A stretch of DNA of 55,000 bases, from positions 15,365,940 through 15,420,939 of the forward strand of contig CM022666.1 of assembly GCA_012295275.1 (NCBI GenBank). Reading direction: 5' to 3'. Position 1 is the first letter of the stretch; each line of letters starts with the position of its first letter. This document shows positions 1 to 22,810 of this stretch, piece after piece. The stretch is from Chrysomallon squamiferum (taxonomy: Eukaryota > Mollusca > Gastropoda > Neomphalida > Peltospiridae). The notes under the pieces are model-generated. The model had not been told where the DNA came from. It was given only the letters and a program-made list of their open reading frames with translations, and did no database searches. The translations under genes were made by a program, and so were the position numbers.

Positions 1-45
<45 letters not shown>

Positions 46-230
46 GAATATCTATCTTTCTGTCTATATAGCTAAATGTCTATGTATCTACGTATCTTTC
101 TATTTATCTATCTATATAGTTATTTATCTATATAGCTATATATCTGTATATTTGTCTGTCTGTCTAATTCTCTATCTGTCTATCTGTCTATCTATCTGTC
201 TGTCTGTCTGTATCTCTCTCTATCTATGTA
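1..230. repeat. CTGT/CTAT tetranucleotide array
   Basis: Interleaved CTGT, CTAT and TATA units occur in degenerate runs, apparently in an intron of the DUF885 gene past exon 8. The array is truncated by the window start. Confidence 0.9.
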
Positions 231-364
231 TAGAAGTTTACACAAAAACACATGTATAAGTAAAACTTATTGACTTAAGAATCCGTTTCACTCTGAATCG
301 ACATAGGACGATGTGACTATCAGTGAAAGGTTGTTTTTCGTGTTATTTCAGAACAAAGACAAAC

Positions 365-9843
<9,479 letters not shown>

Positions 9844-10020
9844 TTCGTGTTTGAATGTTTCCACTTCTTTCAGACCCCCTCAACACGTCAATGTTTAATC
9901 TACAAGTTTTAAAAACCTTCTTTTAACAACAACCTCTCTCTCTGTAACGTCAACGGTAGCCTGCATCACGCGCACAGGTTATACACTGCGTCTGCGCAGT
10001 CGCAAACAAGAGGCGGTGAA
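9844..10020 (-). promoter_or_regulatory. Putative promoter and 5'UTR of the DUF885 gene
   Basis: Immediately upstream of the ATG is a segment richer in CpG than its surroundings. On the minus strand it contains a GACTGCGCAGACGC block resembling an NRF1-type GC palindrome, then TATAACC at about 9980 and a TTAAAA stretch nearer the ATG. A TATA-directed start would give a 5'UTR of roughly 100 nt. The motifs are visible; promoter function is inferred. A poly(A) tract (about 10036-10057) bounds it upstream. Confidence 0.4.
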
Positions 10021-10734
10021 AGGTGATACTATCGAAAAAAAAAAAAAAAAAAAAAACATGAGGTGTAGATGACAACAGATCCTGTCATGTGAATTATAAA
10101 TCGAGCCTGTGCAATTTTTAATTTTATTTTATTATTATTAATTTTTTTTATTTTTTTATTTTTTATTTTTTAACGTTAATTAGGTCGAGCTGTATTTGAA
10201 ATAATATTTTGATATCCATGCCCAGAGTTCAATCTACGTGTGAATACCGAAAGAGGATTAGTACATTTGTAACTTAATTGTAATTACATGCATAGGCACG
10301 AGCAGGAATGCATACTACTATACATTCTGATGATAAAGCACAAATGAATAATGAATGAATGGATAAATGAATATTTAGCGCGTGCTGCCGTACGTAGTGT
10401 TATATATTTCGATGCACAAATGCATGAATGAATGAATATCTAGCTTCACCTATATACAGAATGTGACTCAACAAACAACACGCTGTTTTATAAAAACATA
10501 TTAATAGTGATTGTCTATACGAGAATATAATTGAAGGAATATATAACGACTATAGCAAGTTACAAGTAAAATTACAGTGATAAAATCTTTCTTTATTGTT
10601 TTAATTTTTTTTTTTTTTTTTTTTTTGAATGGAAATAATAGAATAATATACCCATGTAGAATAATGTTTGAAAAAAAAAAAACACTTGGCAGGAATTTGT
10701 TGATTTGTGTTATTAATATCATTTCACTGAAGTA

Positions 10735-10990
10735 CTACGACGTCACGGAAGTAGCTGACATCGAAGTAGTCTGACGTCATTGAAAAAAAGAACTTCGTTG
10801 ACTATATCGACGTCATCAGTATTGGCCTACGTCACTGAATTACTCTGTCATAACTAAAGCAGTCGGACAAAACTGAAATATACATGACTGGTGTACTTCG
10901 ATGGTAGTGAAATAGACTGACCTCATTTGGTTAGAATGACGTCACTGAAGAAGGTCCAGTCAAAATCAATTACGTCATCGATGATTTTAA
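10735..10990. repeat. Degenerate array of TGACGTCA-like words
   Basis: Words of the type GACGTCAC, TGACATCG, TGACGTCA, CGACGTCA, TACGTCAC, TGACCTCA, TGACGTCA and TACGTCAT recur about every 25-45 bp. They are separated by similar GAAGTA, TTGAA or CTGAA spacers, suggesting an old minisatellite whose unit contained a CRE-like palindrome. Confidence 0.6.
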
Positions 10991-12920
10991 TACTGAGCAT
11001 CCGACCTATTACGACAAAAATAGAATATTGTTTTTGAATTTTATGTGTAAAGCAGTATGATTAAAAGATGTTTGCTGCCGACTGAAAGGAATAATCCTTG
11101 CTGAGAGTTGAGGAGCTGTTTTTCTTTTCTTTTTCTTTTTCTTTTCTTTACCATGTTACCATTTTATTAATTTTTTCACCTTTAATAACTGCAATGACGT
11201 ATCGTTCATTGGTCTCTGCAGCTATGTTCGGAGTATCTAATTTCAATGTTAAAAGATTCTGACGTTTGTAAGCGATAATCTTGTTCATATTTGTTCTTCA
11301 TTTAAAACACGATGAAGACGATTATAGTAAATATTGTTCAGTTTGCTGTTCTGAACGGCAAAACGTGCACAATTATTTTCTTTGTTTGTCTTCAGATATT
11401 TTCTGTTCTTATACAATGAAAACCAATTTTTCTCTGCTTCTTATGCATTGATTTGGAGAAACCAATATTATTTTCATAGTTAATCAAATAGGCGTATCTA
11501 CTTTTTTTCATTTGTTCTTTCTTTCGATCTTTCTTAATTTTTTCCTTCTTTCCTTCATTCTTTCTGTTTCTCTTTTTTGTTATTCTTACTTTCTTTCTTC
11601 CACCTTTTCCTCATTCTTTATTTCTATCTTTCTTAATTTTTTCCTTCTTTCCTTCATTCTTTCTGTTTTCTTTTTTGTTATTCTTTTTTTGTTATTCTTA
11701 ATTTTTTCTTTCTTTCTTCCTTTCCTTTTTGTTATTCTTACTTTCTTTCTTCCACCTTTTCCTCATTCTTTATTTCTATCTTTTTATCTTTCTTTTCTCG
11801 TTCATTTATTTAAAATAAATTTTCAAACGGCTCAGTAACGATATGTTCAGTTATATCTCCAAATCAGATGAAAAAACTTCTTAAAAACTTTAGACTAATA
11901 ATTGTATTCCACCCGTTATGAATTCCACGCATTATTTCAGTGTTGTGATGTCCCCAGCAGGAAACTGGAATTACAAAATCTGCAGTCAAAACAAGATTAC
12001 ATTTAAAACCTCAACACAAAATCCACGGAACATAATCCTAAAATTAAACCTTCTTAGCTGTGCTAAAATTACGTATACTTATCTAAGTTTATATCTCGAA
12101 ACTTTGAAATCTGCAAAACAAACATCGTCATGTCGGTCACAAAACACGTGACACAACACGTGACAGCTATGTAGCTCTATGGTGGGACATTCTCTCAAGG
12201 TGCTGTATGTCATGGGACTGATTCCTCTCGCTGGCTCGTTGGGACATTTCTCGTTCATCCCGTACTCCACTGTTAAAGAAACAAGGGTTCTTGTCTCCAC
12301 TATCCTGTCTGTGGGTTGGATACATGTAAAAAATCTCTTGTTGCTAATCGAGAAGTGACAGCAGCGGGTTTCCTCTCTTGTTATCTGAGTTCTTCTTAGC
12401 CATAACTCGGACGCTAATGTAACTTTTAAATGAAATGTGTTGAATACTTCGTTAAAATGTTTCCTTCTTAATTCAATAACTACAGTGAGTTGTATACACA
12501 GTGTCTGGTTGTGACAGCCGTTCCATGGTTTAATAAGAGAACCTTTAAATAATGTGATTTTATTTATTTATTTATTTATTTATTTATATATTTATTTATT
12601 TATTTTAGCAGTTTTGATTTTCTTCACCTATATGGTCAGCTGAACAATAAAAGAAAGACAGTAATGTTTTGTTAACGTATGATTTTTCAGTGTGAAAAAC
12701 AAACAAAAAAAAATAAAATTAAAAAAAAAAAAAAAAAATTAAAGAAAGAAGAAAGGTTAAGAATAAAAAGTAAAAAATAAATATATAAATAAGTAAATAA
12801 ATAGATAAATAAATAATAAATAATAATAATAATAGCAACAATAACAATAACAGTAATTATAATTAGTGAAAGAATGAATGAATGAATAATAGTAATACTA
12901 ACAGAAATTGAGAGAGAGCG

Positions 12921-13032
<112 letters not shown>

Positions 13033-13999
13033 AAATGGTAGCTATGGACATTTTGCCTAGGCTCAGTAGTTGTAGAATTTTGCTTTGGCATATCGAATGC
13101 GTGTCTTCTCCCATCACAAAACATGTATGTGTGTGTGTGTGCATACATGTGTATGTTTTTAATCCATGTATATGTATGTAGCAGTTAATAAAAATGTGTA
13201 AAAGTTACACTGCTACATATTTATCACAAAACCAAATAATTACAGTATTTTTAAATGAAACGATAATCGCGAAATCCAATAGCAATCTTAATAGAAACAA
13301 TAATTTTTATAAAGAGCAATTCGATGTAAACAAAATACCATAAAAGACTGAGTAAGCTAGTAATAATAACTGTAGTAGTAGTTTCATCTTGGAACAATAA
13401 CTGTAATTTTCTTTTTCTTCTCCAGTGTTACAGACAACAATAACAACAACAATAACAACAACAAATTGTTTCTATTTTTATTCCAGTGAAAGTTATGGCT
13501 GATAATATTCTCCCGTTTTTCTGAAAAAATAAAAGAAATAAAAGAAATAAACAAACAAATATACAAATAAATCAATCAATCAATCAAAGAGAAAAAGAGA
13601 AAAATAACACTTTTGTTTTTTTGTTTTTTGGAGAAAACTATAAAATGCAGACTTCAATCATTTTATGTTACTGCTAATTTTTTTCTTCAGATTCGTCCTT
13701 TGTTGAGATCTCATTTACCTCACAGAAAATGTCTCTAAGTGCCTCAAAATTGAAAGGCTTTTTCTCTGGGTATTTTAAAATGTGGAACGCCTAATTATAA
13801 TCTGATTTCTATAATTCAGACTGAATTTTGTTGGGAATGAAAAGACCCGTGTTAAGAGAGATAACAAGACGTACTTCAAACCACAAATGTGGTTGGATGA
13901 ATTGACTGGGTTGGTTGGGGTGAGATAATCCAGTGACTGAGCTGACCTGCAGGGCAAGAAACAGTTCACTTGACAAACCTATTCTGCCAGTGCAATATG

Positions 14000-14203
14000 C
14001 TTATAAAATTAAAAATATTTCTCAAGGGAACTTTTCAAGTTCTCGAGGATTATTCAGTTTCCGCGTTCAGCTATTTGATGTTAACACATTTCTACACGTG
14101 TTTTTTATCAGGTCCAATCCTAACAGCTTTTACTGTTCATTTCTTTCAGCTTGATTGTATTATTTATTTGTTTGTTTATTTATTATATTTATTTATTTAT
14201 TTA

Positions 14204-14271
<68 letters not shown>

Positions 14272-14282
14272 TTATTATTTAC

Positions 14283-14313
<31 letters not shown>

Positions 14314-14410
14314 TTTTTTTTTATTTTTTATTTTTACTCAGAAGAAAAACTTTTATGAAAACTTGTGCAATTTATTCACCAAAATAAACTGAAACGTAGG
14401 CTAAAGACAG
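14000..14410 (+). mobile_element. Unnamed interspersed element, copy 1, with ATT/ATTT core
   Basis: The left arm (14000-14165) contains TATTTCTCAAGG, CTCGAGGATTATTCAGTTTC, TTTGATGTTAACA, TACACGTGT and CTGTTCATTTC. The right arm (14335-14410) contains TTTTATGAAAAC, TGTGCAA, TATTCACC and AATAAACTGAAACGTAGGCT. Both arms recur in the same order on the opposite strand at 25026-25540, each time around an (ATT)n core. It is therefore a dispersed repeat of about 250 bp unique sequence plus a microsatellite. It contains no coding capacity; non-autonomous transposon or SINE-like origin is inferred. Confidence 0.75.
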
Positions 14411-14596
14411 TTTGTTCTGTTTTATATAAGAAAGAAGTGAAACATCATTTTGAATAGAAACAGATGATCGATCTGATGGGTGCTGATTTCTGGCTACTGA
14501 TGCGATTGGGAAGCTGCAAGGCAGAAAAAAACGAAACCATGACTATTTTCTGTCGCGTAGGAACCAAACGTAATGAGTGAGTGAAATGGCATAATC

Positions 14597-14630
<34 letters not shown>

Positions 14631-14994
14631 ACTTTAATAAAATAAAATAAAAATACTATTATAAAAAATAAATAAATAAATAAACAAAATAAATCAAATC
14701 AAATCAAATCAAATCAAATCAAATCAAATACAACAACATGAACAAAAAAAAAAAAAAAAAGAAATCATCAAAATCACCTGTTAACGCCAGTGGTATGACA
14801 AGGAATTTTCAGCTGATTCAGTCTTTGCTAGCAGCTACGCAGTACAGGAGGCTGTATGTTGTAGTAGACGACGTATCAGTACCAGGCTCTTTTAACACTG
14901 ATGGTGTAGTAACACAAGTTGCAGGAATAGTAATAACAGTATTAATAATTGCTGGCCGTATTAATAGAACTAGCAGTAGTAGTAGTTGCAATAC

Positions 14995-15180
14995 TAGTTA
15001 GTAGTAGTTGTAGCAGTAGTAGTAGTTGTTGTTTTAATAGCAGTAGTAATAGCTGTAATAGTAGTTAGTAGTAGTCGTAGCAGTAGTAGTAGTTGTAATA
15101 GTAGTTAGTAGTAGTCGTAGCAGTAGTAGTAGTTGTAATAGCAGTTAGTAGTAGTTGTAGCAGTAGCAGTTGTAGTTATA
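14995..15180. repeat. 40-bp higher-order repeat in a GTA microsatellite
   Basis: The block starting GTAGTTAGTAGTAGTCGTAG at 15061 recurs at 15101 and, with changes, at 15141; a related block precedes it. The 40-bp period shows duplication of a microsatellite segment rather than simple slippage. Confidence 0.8.
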
Positions 15181-15414
15181 ACAGTAGTAGTAATAGTAGA
15201 TGTGGATATAGTAGCGGCAATAAAAGTAATTGTAGTAGTAATATTAGTAGCAATGGTAACAATAATATTGCAATAGCAGCAATAGTGTTAGTATTAGTAA
15301 CAGTAGTAACAGTACTAGTATCAGTAGAAATAATAGTGACAACATTTCCACTATAATGTTGTATTTTACTGTTTATGATTTTACTTGTTACAGTTGACAG
15401 CAATTAAAACAGAA

Positions 15415-15418
<4 letters not shown>

Positions 15419-15510
<92 letters not shown>
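15419..15510. repeat. (CT)n array, about 90 bp
   Basis: Pure CT dinucleotides ending at GGCTCC. Confidence 0.97.
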
Positions 15511-15512
<2 letters not shown>

Positions 15513-15846
15513 CTCCATGTATGGTACATCACGTCAGTTTAGCCGCTTAACACATTAGCCAAAAGCTGCTTACGCCACTTTGGTACAAAAAAAAAAAAAA
15601 AAAAAAAAAAAGAACAAAAACGAAACCGTCGTTGTTTGCTTTGTTGTCAGGATTTATTGATTTCAGTTAAAATTTGACACTTCATTTGTACGAAGTTGAT
15701 AAAAAAAAAAACGTTTTTTAAAAATTCTTTTAATATTTCACCTTTCATTTCAGTCTATTATTCTGACTGACAACTTTAGCTGGCAAACTTAAGATGGCCG
15801 ACAATGAACCGGAAATCCTTTTATTCGAGATCGCTTACGTTTGACG

Positions 15847-15877
<31 letters not shown>

Positions 15878-16125
15878 TTGGCATAATAAAATGATCTTAC
15901 TGGATGTATTCGAGAAATTCTAAAGACTAAACATGGTGATTTTGAAAATTAAGAGAAAAAAAGGCGAATATTTAAAAAAATATATTGTGAGATCTGTTTT
16001 AGAAAGACTGGTGTAGGATGGGTTGAAAGAAATAGTCAAACAACAACAACAATCTTAATGATGGTTTTTATAATGATGATAATTATGGTGATGATGACCA
16101 CGATAATAATGATGATAAAACAAGA

Positions 16126-16139
16126 CGACGACGACGACG

Positions 16140-16222
<83 letters not shown>
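16126..16222. repeat. GAC-AAC-AAT compound microsatellite
   Basis: Four GAC-type units are followed by (AAC)n and then (AAT)n, a progression repeated at several other sites (7380, 21328, 45575). Confidence 0.95.
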
Positions 16223-16223
<1 letters not shown>

Positions 16224-16559
16224 TAAGATTTATTTTCTAGCCTAAATACATTTACAGCATAAATAAATAAACATTATCGAAATGATAATAAAAGTTATTT
16301 CTAGATCATTATTTATTCAAATTATATTCCAGTTTCGGACCCAAAGTGTGACCAACCCCCCCCAAAAAAAACAAAACAACAACAACAAACAAACAAAAAA
16401 AATTACATATCGTAGAATAGATATATATTTTCAATGATCCCACTGTAAACTTCGCGTGAAATAAGGTCACGGTCGACAACAGGTTTAACCTAGTTTTACA
16501 CACCATAAAGTCAAAAGCGGTGCACACGCTAATCGGTGGAGGAAATGTCAAATTAAATT

Positions 16560-16685
16560 TGACCAATTTAAAACTCGTTTTAGCGACTCGGAGCGCTGAC
16601 CAGATCAGTGTTAATCGGAGCGAGAGCGAGCGAATCCGATTAGGAATTATAAAAGTGATTCGGGAGATTTCGTCGATTTCTCGAG
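16560..16685 (+). promoter_or_regulatory. Candidate promoter and short first exon
   Basis: A CpG-rich stretch (GACTCGGAGCGCTGACC, GGAGCGAGAGCGAGCGAATC) contains TATAAAAG at 16648-16655. About 30 bp on, a perfect donor CTCGAG|GTAAGT lies at 16685/16686. A start at the canonical TATA distance would leave only a very short exon, so this may equally be chance. No downstream exon could be tied to it. Confidence 0.25.
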
Positions 16686-16813
16686 GTAAGTTGTACTAAT
16701 GACCCTTTTGTAGAGTGAGGTCTGGGGTCCGAATTAAGATGATGTTTACATCCTCTGTAAATCTCAAGACAGACGTAACTTGATAATATATACAGAGCAA
16801 ATAAATCATCTTT

Positions 16814-16875
<62 letters not shown>

Positions 16876-17029
16876 CAACAACAATAACATTATTATTATT
16901 ATTATTGTTATTATTTATTATTATTATTATTATTATTTTTATTATCGTATTTATTGTTTCTGTTGTTGACAGCGAGTGAAGGAATAATAATATTATTGAA
17001 ATTAACCATTACTATTATTATTACTACTA

Positions 17030-17330
17030 CAACAACAACAGCTACTACTATCTCCACTACTGCTATCATTATCACTAATACTACTGATATTACTAAAATT
17101 ATCATTCTGCTAAGATAACACTGAGACCAAATGCTACTACTATTACCACCCCTACTTCTGCTATTGCTACTACAACTACTACTACTTCTACTACTACTAC
17201 TGCTACTACTACTACTACTATTGCTACTACAACTACTACTACTGCTGCTGCTGCTACTACTGCTGCTGCTACTACTTTTACTACTACTACTGCTACTGCT
17301 CTCGCACAACTATTACTAGTGGTATTATTA
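17030..17330. repeat. ACT/GCT trinucleotide mosaic
   Basis: Runs of ACT, GCT and AACT units over 300 bp. The Leu, Ser or Val frames on either strand are repeat translations. Confidence 0.93.
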
Positions 17331-17536
17331 CTATTACTGTTTATACTACAAAACTGTTGTAAAGGAAAATTAAGGAAAGAACCGAAAATTGTAAACTTTA
17401 AAGATACAAGTAATATCTCAGTGAGAATAAAAAGAAGGTGCGGAAGGGGGAGGGGGGCGGTGATGTAAATTGCCAGAAAACAGTAAAAAACAAATCCGAC
17501 AGTTTTTGAAGAAAAGAGACAAAAAGGATTGCAAAG

Positions 17537-17575
<39 letters not shown>

Positions 17576-18304
17576 AAAAAAAAAATTAATAATAATCTCC
17601 CCCCAATAACAAGAAAAAAAAAAAAAAAAAAAAAATAATAATCTACAACAAATAAACAAAAAATAAAATAAAATAAAAAAATAAAATAAAAAAATAAAAA
17701 TAAAAATGGCTACGCAAGGTTGATCTAAATTTGATTCGAGAAAAGGAAGCGGTTTCGCCTGCGGTTTTTGGAGGTTTTCGCAATACAAGTTTTCTATTTT
17801 TAGACGCGCGCTCCGCAGTTCCTCACGTGAAAAATGTATGTTTTCAAAGGCTTCACAAAAATTAATGAAATAAAAAGGATTTTAATCAAATAGCGACAAG
17901 TACGGAATCAATAAATCCCTCTTTAAACCAGTATAATTAATCTGGCTTGGCGTTCCTGGTCGACTGGATTATATTTTTTGAAAGAAGCAGATGCTGAAAG
18001 ACATTTTGAATTAATTTAAGAAATAAGCAGAAACAACAACAGAACGGTAGTTGCAGAAGTACATTTCTGAAAAAAAAAATGATGATAACATATATATATA
18101 AAATGTATAATATAAATAATAAAACAATAAAAAAAATAAATAAAGCAAAAAAATTGAAATTACAAATAAAATCTCTTGCTACATAAAATAACAGATTTTT
18201 ACAGTAAACATGAAATAAATGATTTCAAAATAATTTTCATAAAATAACCTATATTTATTTATGTATTTATTTATTTATACACGAAAACAAAATCAGTTAC
18301 TGTT

Positions 18305-18575
18305 ATAATTACTACTACTGCTAATATTATTTTGTAACAAAACTATTACCACTATCACTACTACTATTGCTGAAACTACTGATACTGCTGCTGATACTAC
18401 TACTACTGCTATTACTACTACCTACTTCTATTACAACTACTATTACTACTACTACAACAAAATACTACTACTACTACTACTATTTCTACTACAAACACCA
18501 CCCGTTCTACCATTACTATACTACACTCACTACCACTACTACTTCTAAAATTCTGCTACTATGACAACTACTACT
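18305..18575. repeat. ACT trinucleotide mosaic
   Basis: Imperfect ACT units with ATT and GCT variants, followed by (CATT)n at 18599-18622. Confidence 0.9.
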
Positions 18576-19049
18576 ACAAAAAAAAATACAACTCTCTTTC
18601 ATTCATTCATTCATTCATTCATTATCTCATTCATCCATTAACTGCAAGACAGAAAGAGAGACAAGGGCGAAACGTTTTAAGACGAAGCGACCGGTTTTTG
18701 TCGCTCGCGTTAAAATCATTTTCATTTTTTTTTCTTCGCGAGAATGAACAGAACGACCTCGTCACTCGTCAAAGAGAGAAAATCAACGGCTACAGCAACA
18801 GCTTTGGTTGTCTGTGAACCGGTTCGTACTTAGTGCAATCCGTTTGAAGTGAAGATGCGCTAAAATGTTTTAACACTTGCACGAAGTAAGACGATTACGA
18901 ATTCAGCGCTGGTCATCGGATCAGGCGATGTGGTCAAAATGTCACAGGGATCAAAACTGTCCTACACCGGTTTCTTAAAGCATTCCTTTTGCATCTTCGA
19001 AACTTTGTTTCCCGTTTATCAATAGTATTAATATCGGAATACTTGTACA

Positions 19050-19063
19050 TGTAGTAGTAGTAA

Positions 19064-19095
<32 letters not shown>

Positions 19096-19480
19096 CTAGT
19101 AGTAGTAGTTGCAGTAGTAGTTGCAGTCACAGTGGAGGAAGTAGTAGTGGTGGTATTCATGCCATTGGCAATAGTAACAGCAGTAATAACAGAAGTAATA
19201 GTAGCTGAATAATAGTAATAGCAGCTGTGGTTACAGTAGTAGTAATAATGATAATAACATGAGCAGCAGAAGTAGCTGTAACAGTATTTGTGGCATTTGT
19301 AGTAATAGTAGCAGTAATAGACGTAGTAGTAAAAGCAGCAGCATATTTATGGTAATAGCAACAGAAGTAGTAATAGTGGTTCTAGCAGCAGCTGCAGCAG
19401 TCTGTGTGGCAGTAGTGGTAATTGTGACGGAGTTGTAGTAATAGTAGAAGTAAAGACAATGACGACAAGTTAATCATGAT
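19050..19480. repeat. GTA trinucleotide mosaic
   Basis: A pure GTA run at about 19052-19095 is followed by decayed GTA, GCA and ATA units to about 19480. Confidence 0.9.
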
Positions 19481-19780
19481 TATAGTAGAAGTCATGTAGG
19501 CAGATGTAATTCTTGTTGTTTGTTAACATCCAGTAACCAAGATTTCCTTGTTCTTGGATATCATTTAATATTATTGTATTCATTAATTAATATTTTTTAA
19601 AAGGTTTGATAAAATGACTAAGTTAATATATTTATTTACAGGAAATATGTATATTTATTGAAAATTTCTGAAAATATTTGAAATCACAGAACTGAAATTA
19701 ATGTGGTCAGAGTTGGTGATGCATCATGGGAATCCTGAGCATCAACAAAATCAACTGTCCATAGAAACAGAAACGTATGA

Positions 19781-20170
19781 CATTAAGGACGCGCTTATTT
19801 GTTAGTTAGAAGATAACAAAATAACTGAATGGACTGTTGGATACATTAAGAACAAGCTTATTTGTTAGTGAGAAGATAACAATATAACTGAATGGACTGT
19901 TGGATACATTAAGAACAAGCTTATTTGTTAGTGAGAAGATAACAATTTAACTGAATGGACTGTTGGATACATTAAGAACAAGCTTATTTGTTAGTTAGAA
20001 GATAACAATATAACTGAATGGACTGTTGGATCAGATGGGTTCATTAAGAACAAGTGTTATTTGTTTGTTAGAAGTCATCATCTAACCTCCAACATAACAA
20101 TCATAACTCCAAATGGACTGTTGTAATCCAAATTAAGGACATGCCGAAATTTGTTAGTTAAAGATGTTAT
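19781..20170 (+). repeat. 63-bp minisatellite
   Basis: Units begin with CATTAAG at 19781, 19844, 19907, 19970 and 20042, giving periods of 63, 63, 63 and 72 bp. Each contains GCTTATTTGTTAG, AGAAGATAACAA and AACTGAATGGACTGTTGGAT. The fourth carries an extra TCAGATGGGT, and the last one or two units decay progressively to about 20170. It has no open frame of interest. Confidence 0.93.
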
Positions 20171-20489
20171 CCATATTTTATGATTTATACATATTTTCTG
20201 AAATTTTCAGATTTTAACATATAAAGCACTGTAATTTTCTAAAATTATATTTCCAAATGTTCAGTCGATTTAATTCGTATAGATTAATCTGCAGTAAAAA
20301 AAGATGTTCGAGGTATATAAATGTTTCGTTGTTTATGCTGTAAAATGAGCTGACGTTTATCAAAGAAATCTTTTCATTTTAGTTCAGTACGATTTTGAAT
20401 GTCGAACATCGGTCAGAACTTGTAAGAAATCAGGTCACACGAAGATAGGAAAACTGAATAGTAAGTTCGTCAAATACATGCATACATAT

Positions 20490-20509
20490 ACTACTATTAT
20501 TACTGCTAT

Positions 20510-20571
<62 letters not shown>

Positions 20572-20662
20572 TTATTAATACTACTGATGCTGCTGCTACT
20601 GCTGCTTACACTATTCTTATCATCATCAATAAAATTAACACATATATCATCAGTAAGACCTT

Positions 20663-20699
<37 letters not shown>

Positions 20700-20765
20700 G
20701 TTGCTGCTGCTGCTGCTGCTACTACTGCTACTACTACTAATATCATTACTACTACTACTACAACA
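20490..20765. repeat. ACT/GCT trinucleotide arrays
   Basis: Two ACT runs (20511-20570 and 20665-20700) are separated by unique sequence; the second runs into TGC/GCT units. The Thr and Leu frames are repeat translations. Confidence 0.94.
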
Positions 20766-21326
20766 TTTGACAAATTATTTTTTATATAATTTTATTATTG
20801 AATTAAAAGTTGAAAAGAAAATCAAGAACGTAAAGTTTTCCCTTCCTTCTGTTTATTTTGTTGTCTTTTTTTTTTCGTTCCTTCTTCTTCTACTCTTTAT
20901 GATTATTATTATTTTTATAATTATTATTATTTTAATACATCGCGGATATGCGTCATGTCTGACTCTATCATTACAACGTCGTCCTGACGCGTAAATCCTT
21001 GTTGAGCTTTACTTTTATGAGCAGACGACCTCGACATCTGCAGCAGATCGTAAAATGGCCTCAATTATCTAGTCACCGGGAACATCTTGAAGAGCTTAAC
21101 GAGACTAGAGCTGTCTCGAGAATAACGTTCTAATCAACATGAGCGAGATTTTTACGTGGCTCAGCCTCGATTATCAAATAAATCTTTGTGTCGCAGTCCC
21201 CACGAGCTATTCGACATTTACAAATCGATACTTCTGTCCCTCAAGTTACAAACCAAACGAAGGCGGAACAAGGCGTCTCTTTCTCGTTGATTTAAACAAA
21301 GAAGAAAAGTAAATAGAATATAATAT

Positions 21327-21357
<31 letters not shown>

Positions 21358-21358
21358 A

Positions 21359-21412
<54 letters not shown>

Positions 21413-21810
21413 GTAAATATTATGATGTAGGCTAAAAGCAAAGATCAGTGTTGATATGTGATATTTTTTTGCCTTCCTCATTATTAGATTAAAGATTTTA
21501 AAATAGGCCAAAAAAAATAAAAAAAATAAAATAAAATAAAATAAAATAAAATAAACTAAAAAAAAAAAAAATAATAAAAGAAGCAGTAAAAGAAGCAAAC
21601 AAAAAAACAAATACAAAACAACAACAACAACAAAAAAAGATGTATTGTCATTATTTTCTGATTGCAAAAACATCGGACAAAACTTGGTAACTGTTTGGGT
21701 TTATGGTTCCATTCATTTCAGCTAACCGTTTATTTCATTTTTCTTCTATTCTTCTCCTTCATTATTTCTTTCTTTTCGTTTTCTTTCTTTTTTCTTCTAT
21801 TTCCTATCTT

Positions 21811-21841
<31 letters not shown>

Positions 21842-22207
21842 TTGTCCATTTTCTTTTCATCATCTCAGTATTCAGCCTTGTACGTCCATCAGTACAATTA
21901 TGTCGTCTGTCTCCGGTCGCCATTAATCCCTTTCAAAATCTTACGTCTTAAAAACTAAAACACTTCAAAATGTTGTCAAAACAGCGTAACAACAAGACAG
22001 TAAAATGTGAGAATAACGTCCCCGCGTGAGCTGAAGTCTGTGTTTATTTGACAAATGACCTTCTTATAAAATGAAATTTTCATTTATTTAATCCACTGGG
22101 CAGAGTTATTTAACTCTCTTCAACAACAGCAGCAGAGTCTGGTAAGTAGGCTAAGTCCGTAAATCCTAATTTTATTAGATGTGAGAATTTATAAAGATAA
22201 ATGTACG

Positions 22208-22211
22208 TAAA

Positions 22212-22253
<42 letters not shown>

Positions 22254-22316
22254 GTAGTAGTAGTAGTAGTAGTAGTAATAATAATAAAAGTAATAATAAT
22301 AATAATAATAATAATA

Positions 22317-22364
<48 letters not shown>

Positions 22365-22376
22365 GTAGTAGTAGTA

Positions 22377-22427
<51 letters not shown>

Positions 22428-22439
22428 GTAGTAGTAGTA

Positions 22440-22496
<57 letters not shown>

Positions 22497-22810
22497 TGTA
22501 ATAATAACGACAACAACAACAACAATAATAATCATTAATAATAATAATAATAATGATTAATAATAATAATAATAATAATAGCAACAACAACAATACTAAT
22601 AATAATGATTGCAACGACAACAACAACAACAACAATAATAATAATAACAATAATAACAATAACAGCAGCAGCAGCAACAATAACAGTGATGATAACGACG
22701 ACGTTAACAAGAATAACACTATTGATGATGATGATTATGACAGAGATAATAATAAAGATGATGTTAATAATCATCATTATTACAATGATGATGTGATGAT
22801 GATATAATAA
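22208..22810. repeat. 600-bp AAT/AGT/AAC/GAT mosaic
   Basis: Long (AAT)n blocks alternate three times with short (AGT) blocks at about 22252-22278, 22363-22380 and 22427-22442, then pass into AAC, GAC and GAT units. The alternation implies segmental duplication within the array. Confidence 0.95.

Larger units (their letters stand above)
14411..19780. other. Intergenic block dominated by trinucleotide repeats
   Basis: No recognised gene. It contains poly(A) 14600-14628, (AAATC)n 14694-14728, a GTA/GTT mosaic 14940-15310, (CT)n 15419-15510, poly(A) 15589-15611 and 15848-15873, GAC/AAC/AAT 16126-16222, (AAT)n 16817-16870, ACT mosaic 17030-17330, poly(A) 17538-17640, ACT mosaic 18305-18575 and a GTA mosaic 19050-19480. 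Possible promoter segments are at 15788-15820 and 16560-16685. Confidence 0.8.

Noticed and set aside
12079-12300. Minus-strand frame with VEYGMNEKCPNEPARGISPM after an acceptor-like TTTCTTTAACAG, and a plus-strand MVGHSLKVLYVMGLIPLAGS frame
   Set aside because: Both strands are open and neither product resembles a known family. No matching donor or partner exon was found, so neither is called.
15794-15844. Mini-frame MADNEPEILLFEIAYV
   Set aside because: Only 16 codons with no splice site; the ATGGC word fits a YY1-like motif equally well.
21660-21958. Phe/Leu-rich frames near 21.7-21.9 kb that look like membrane proteins
   Set aside because: They are produced by a TTC/TTTC pyrimidine tract.
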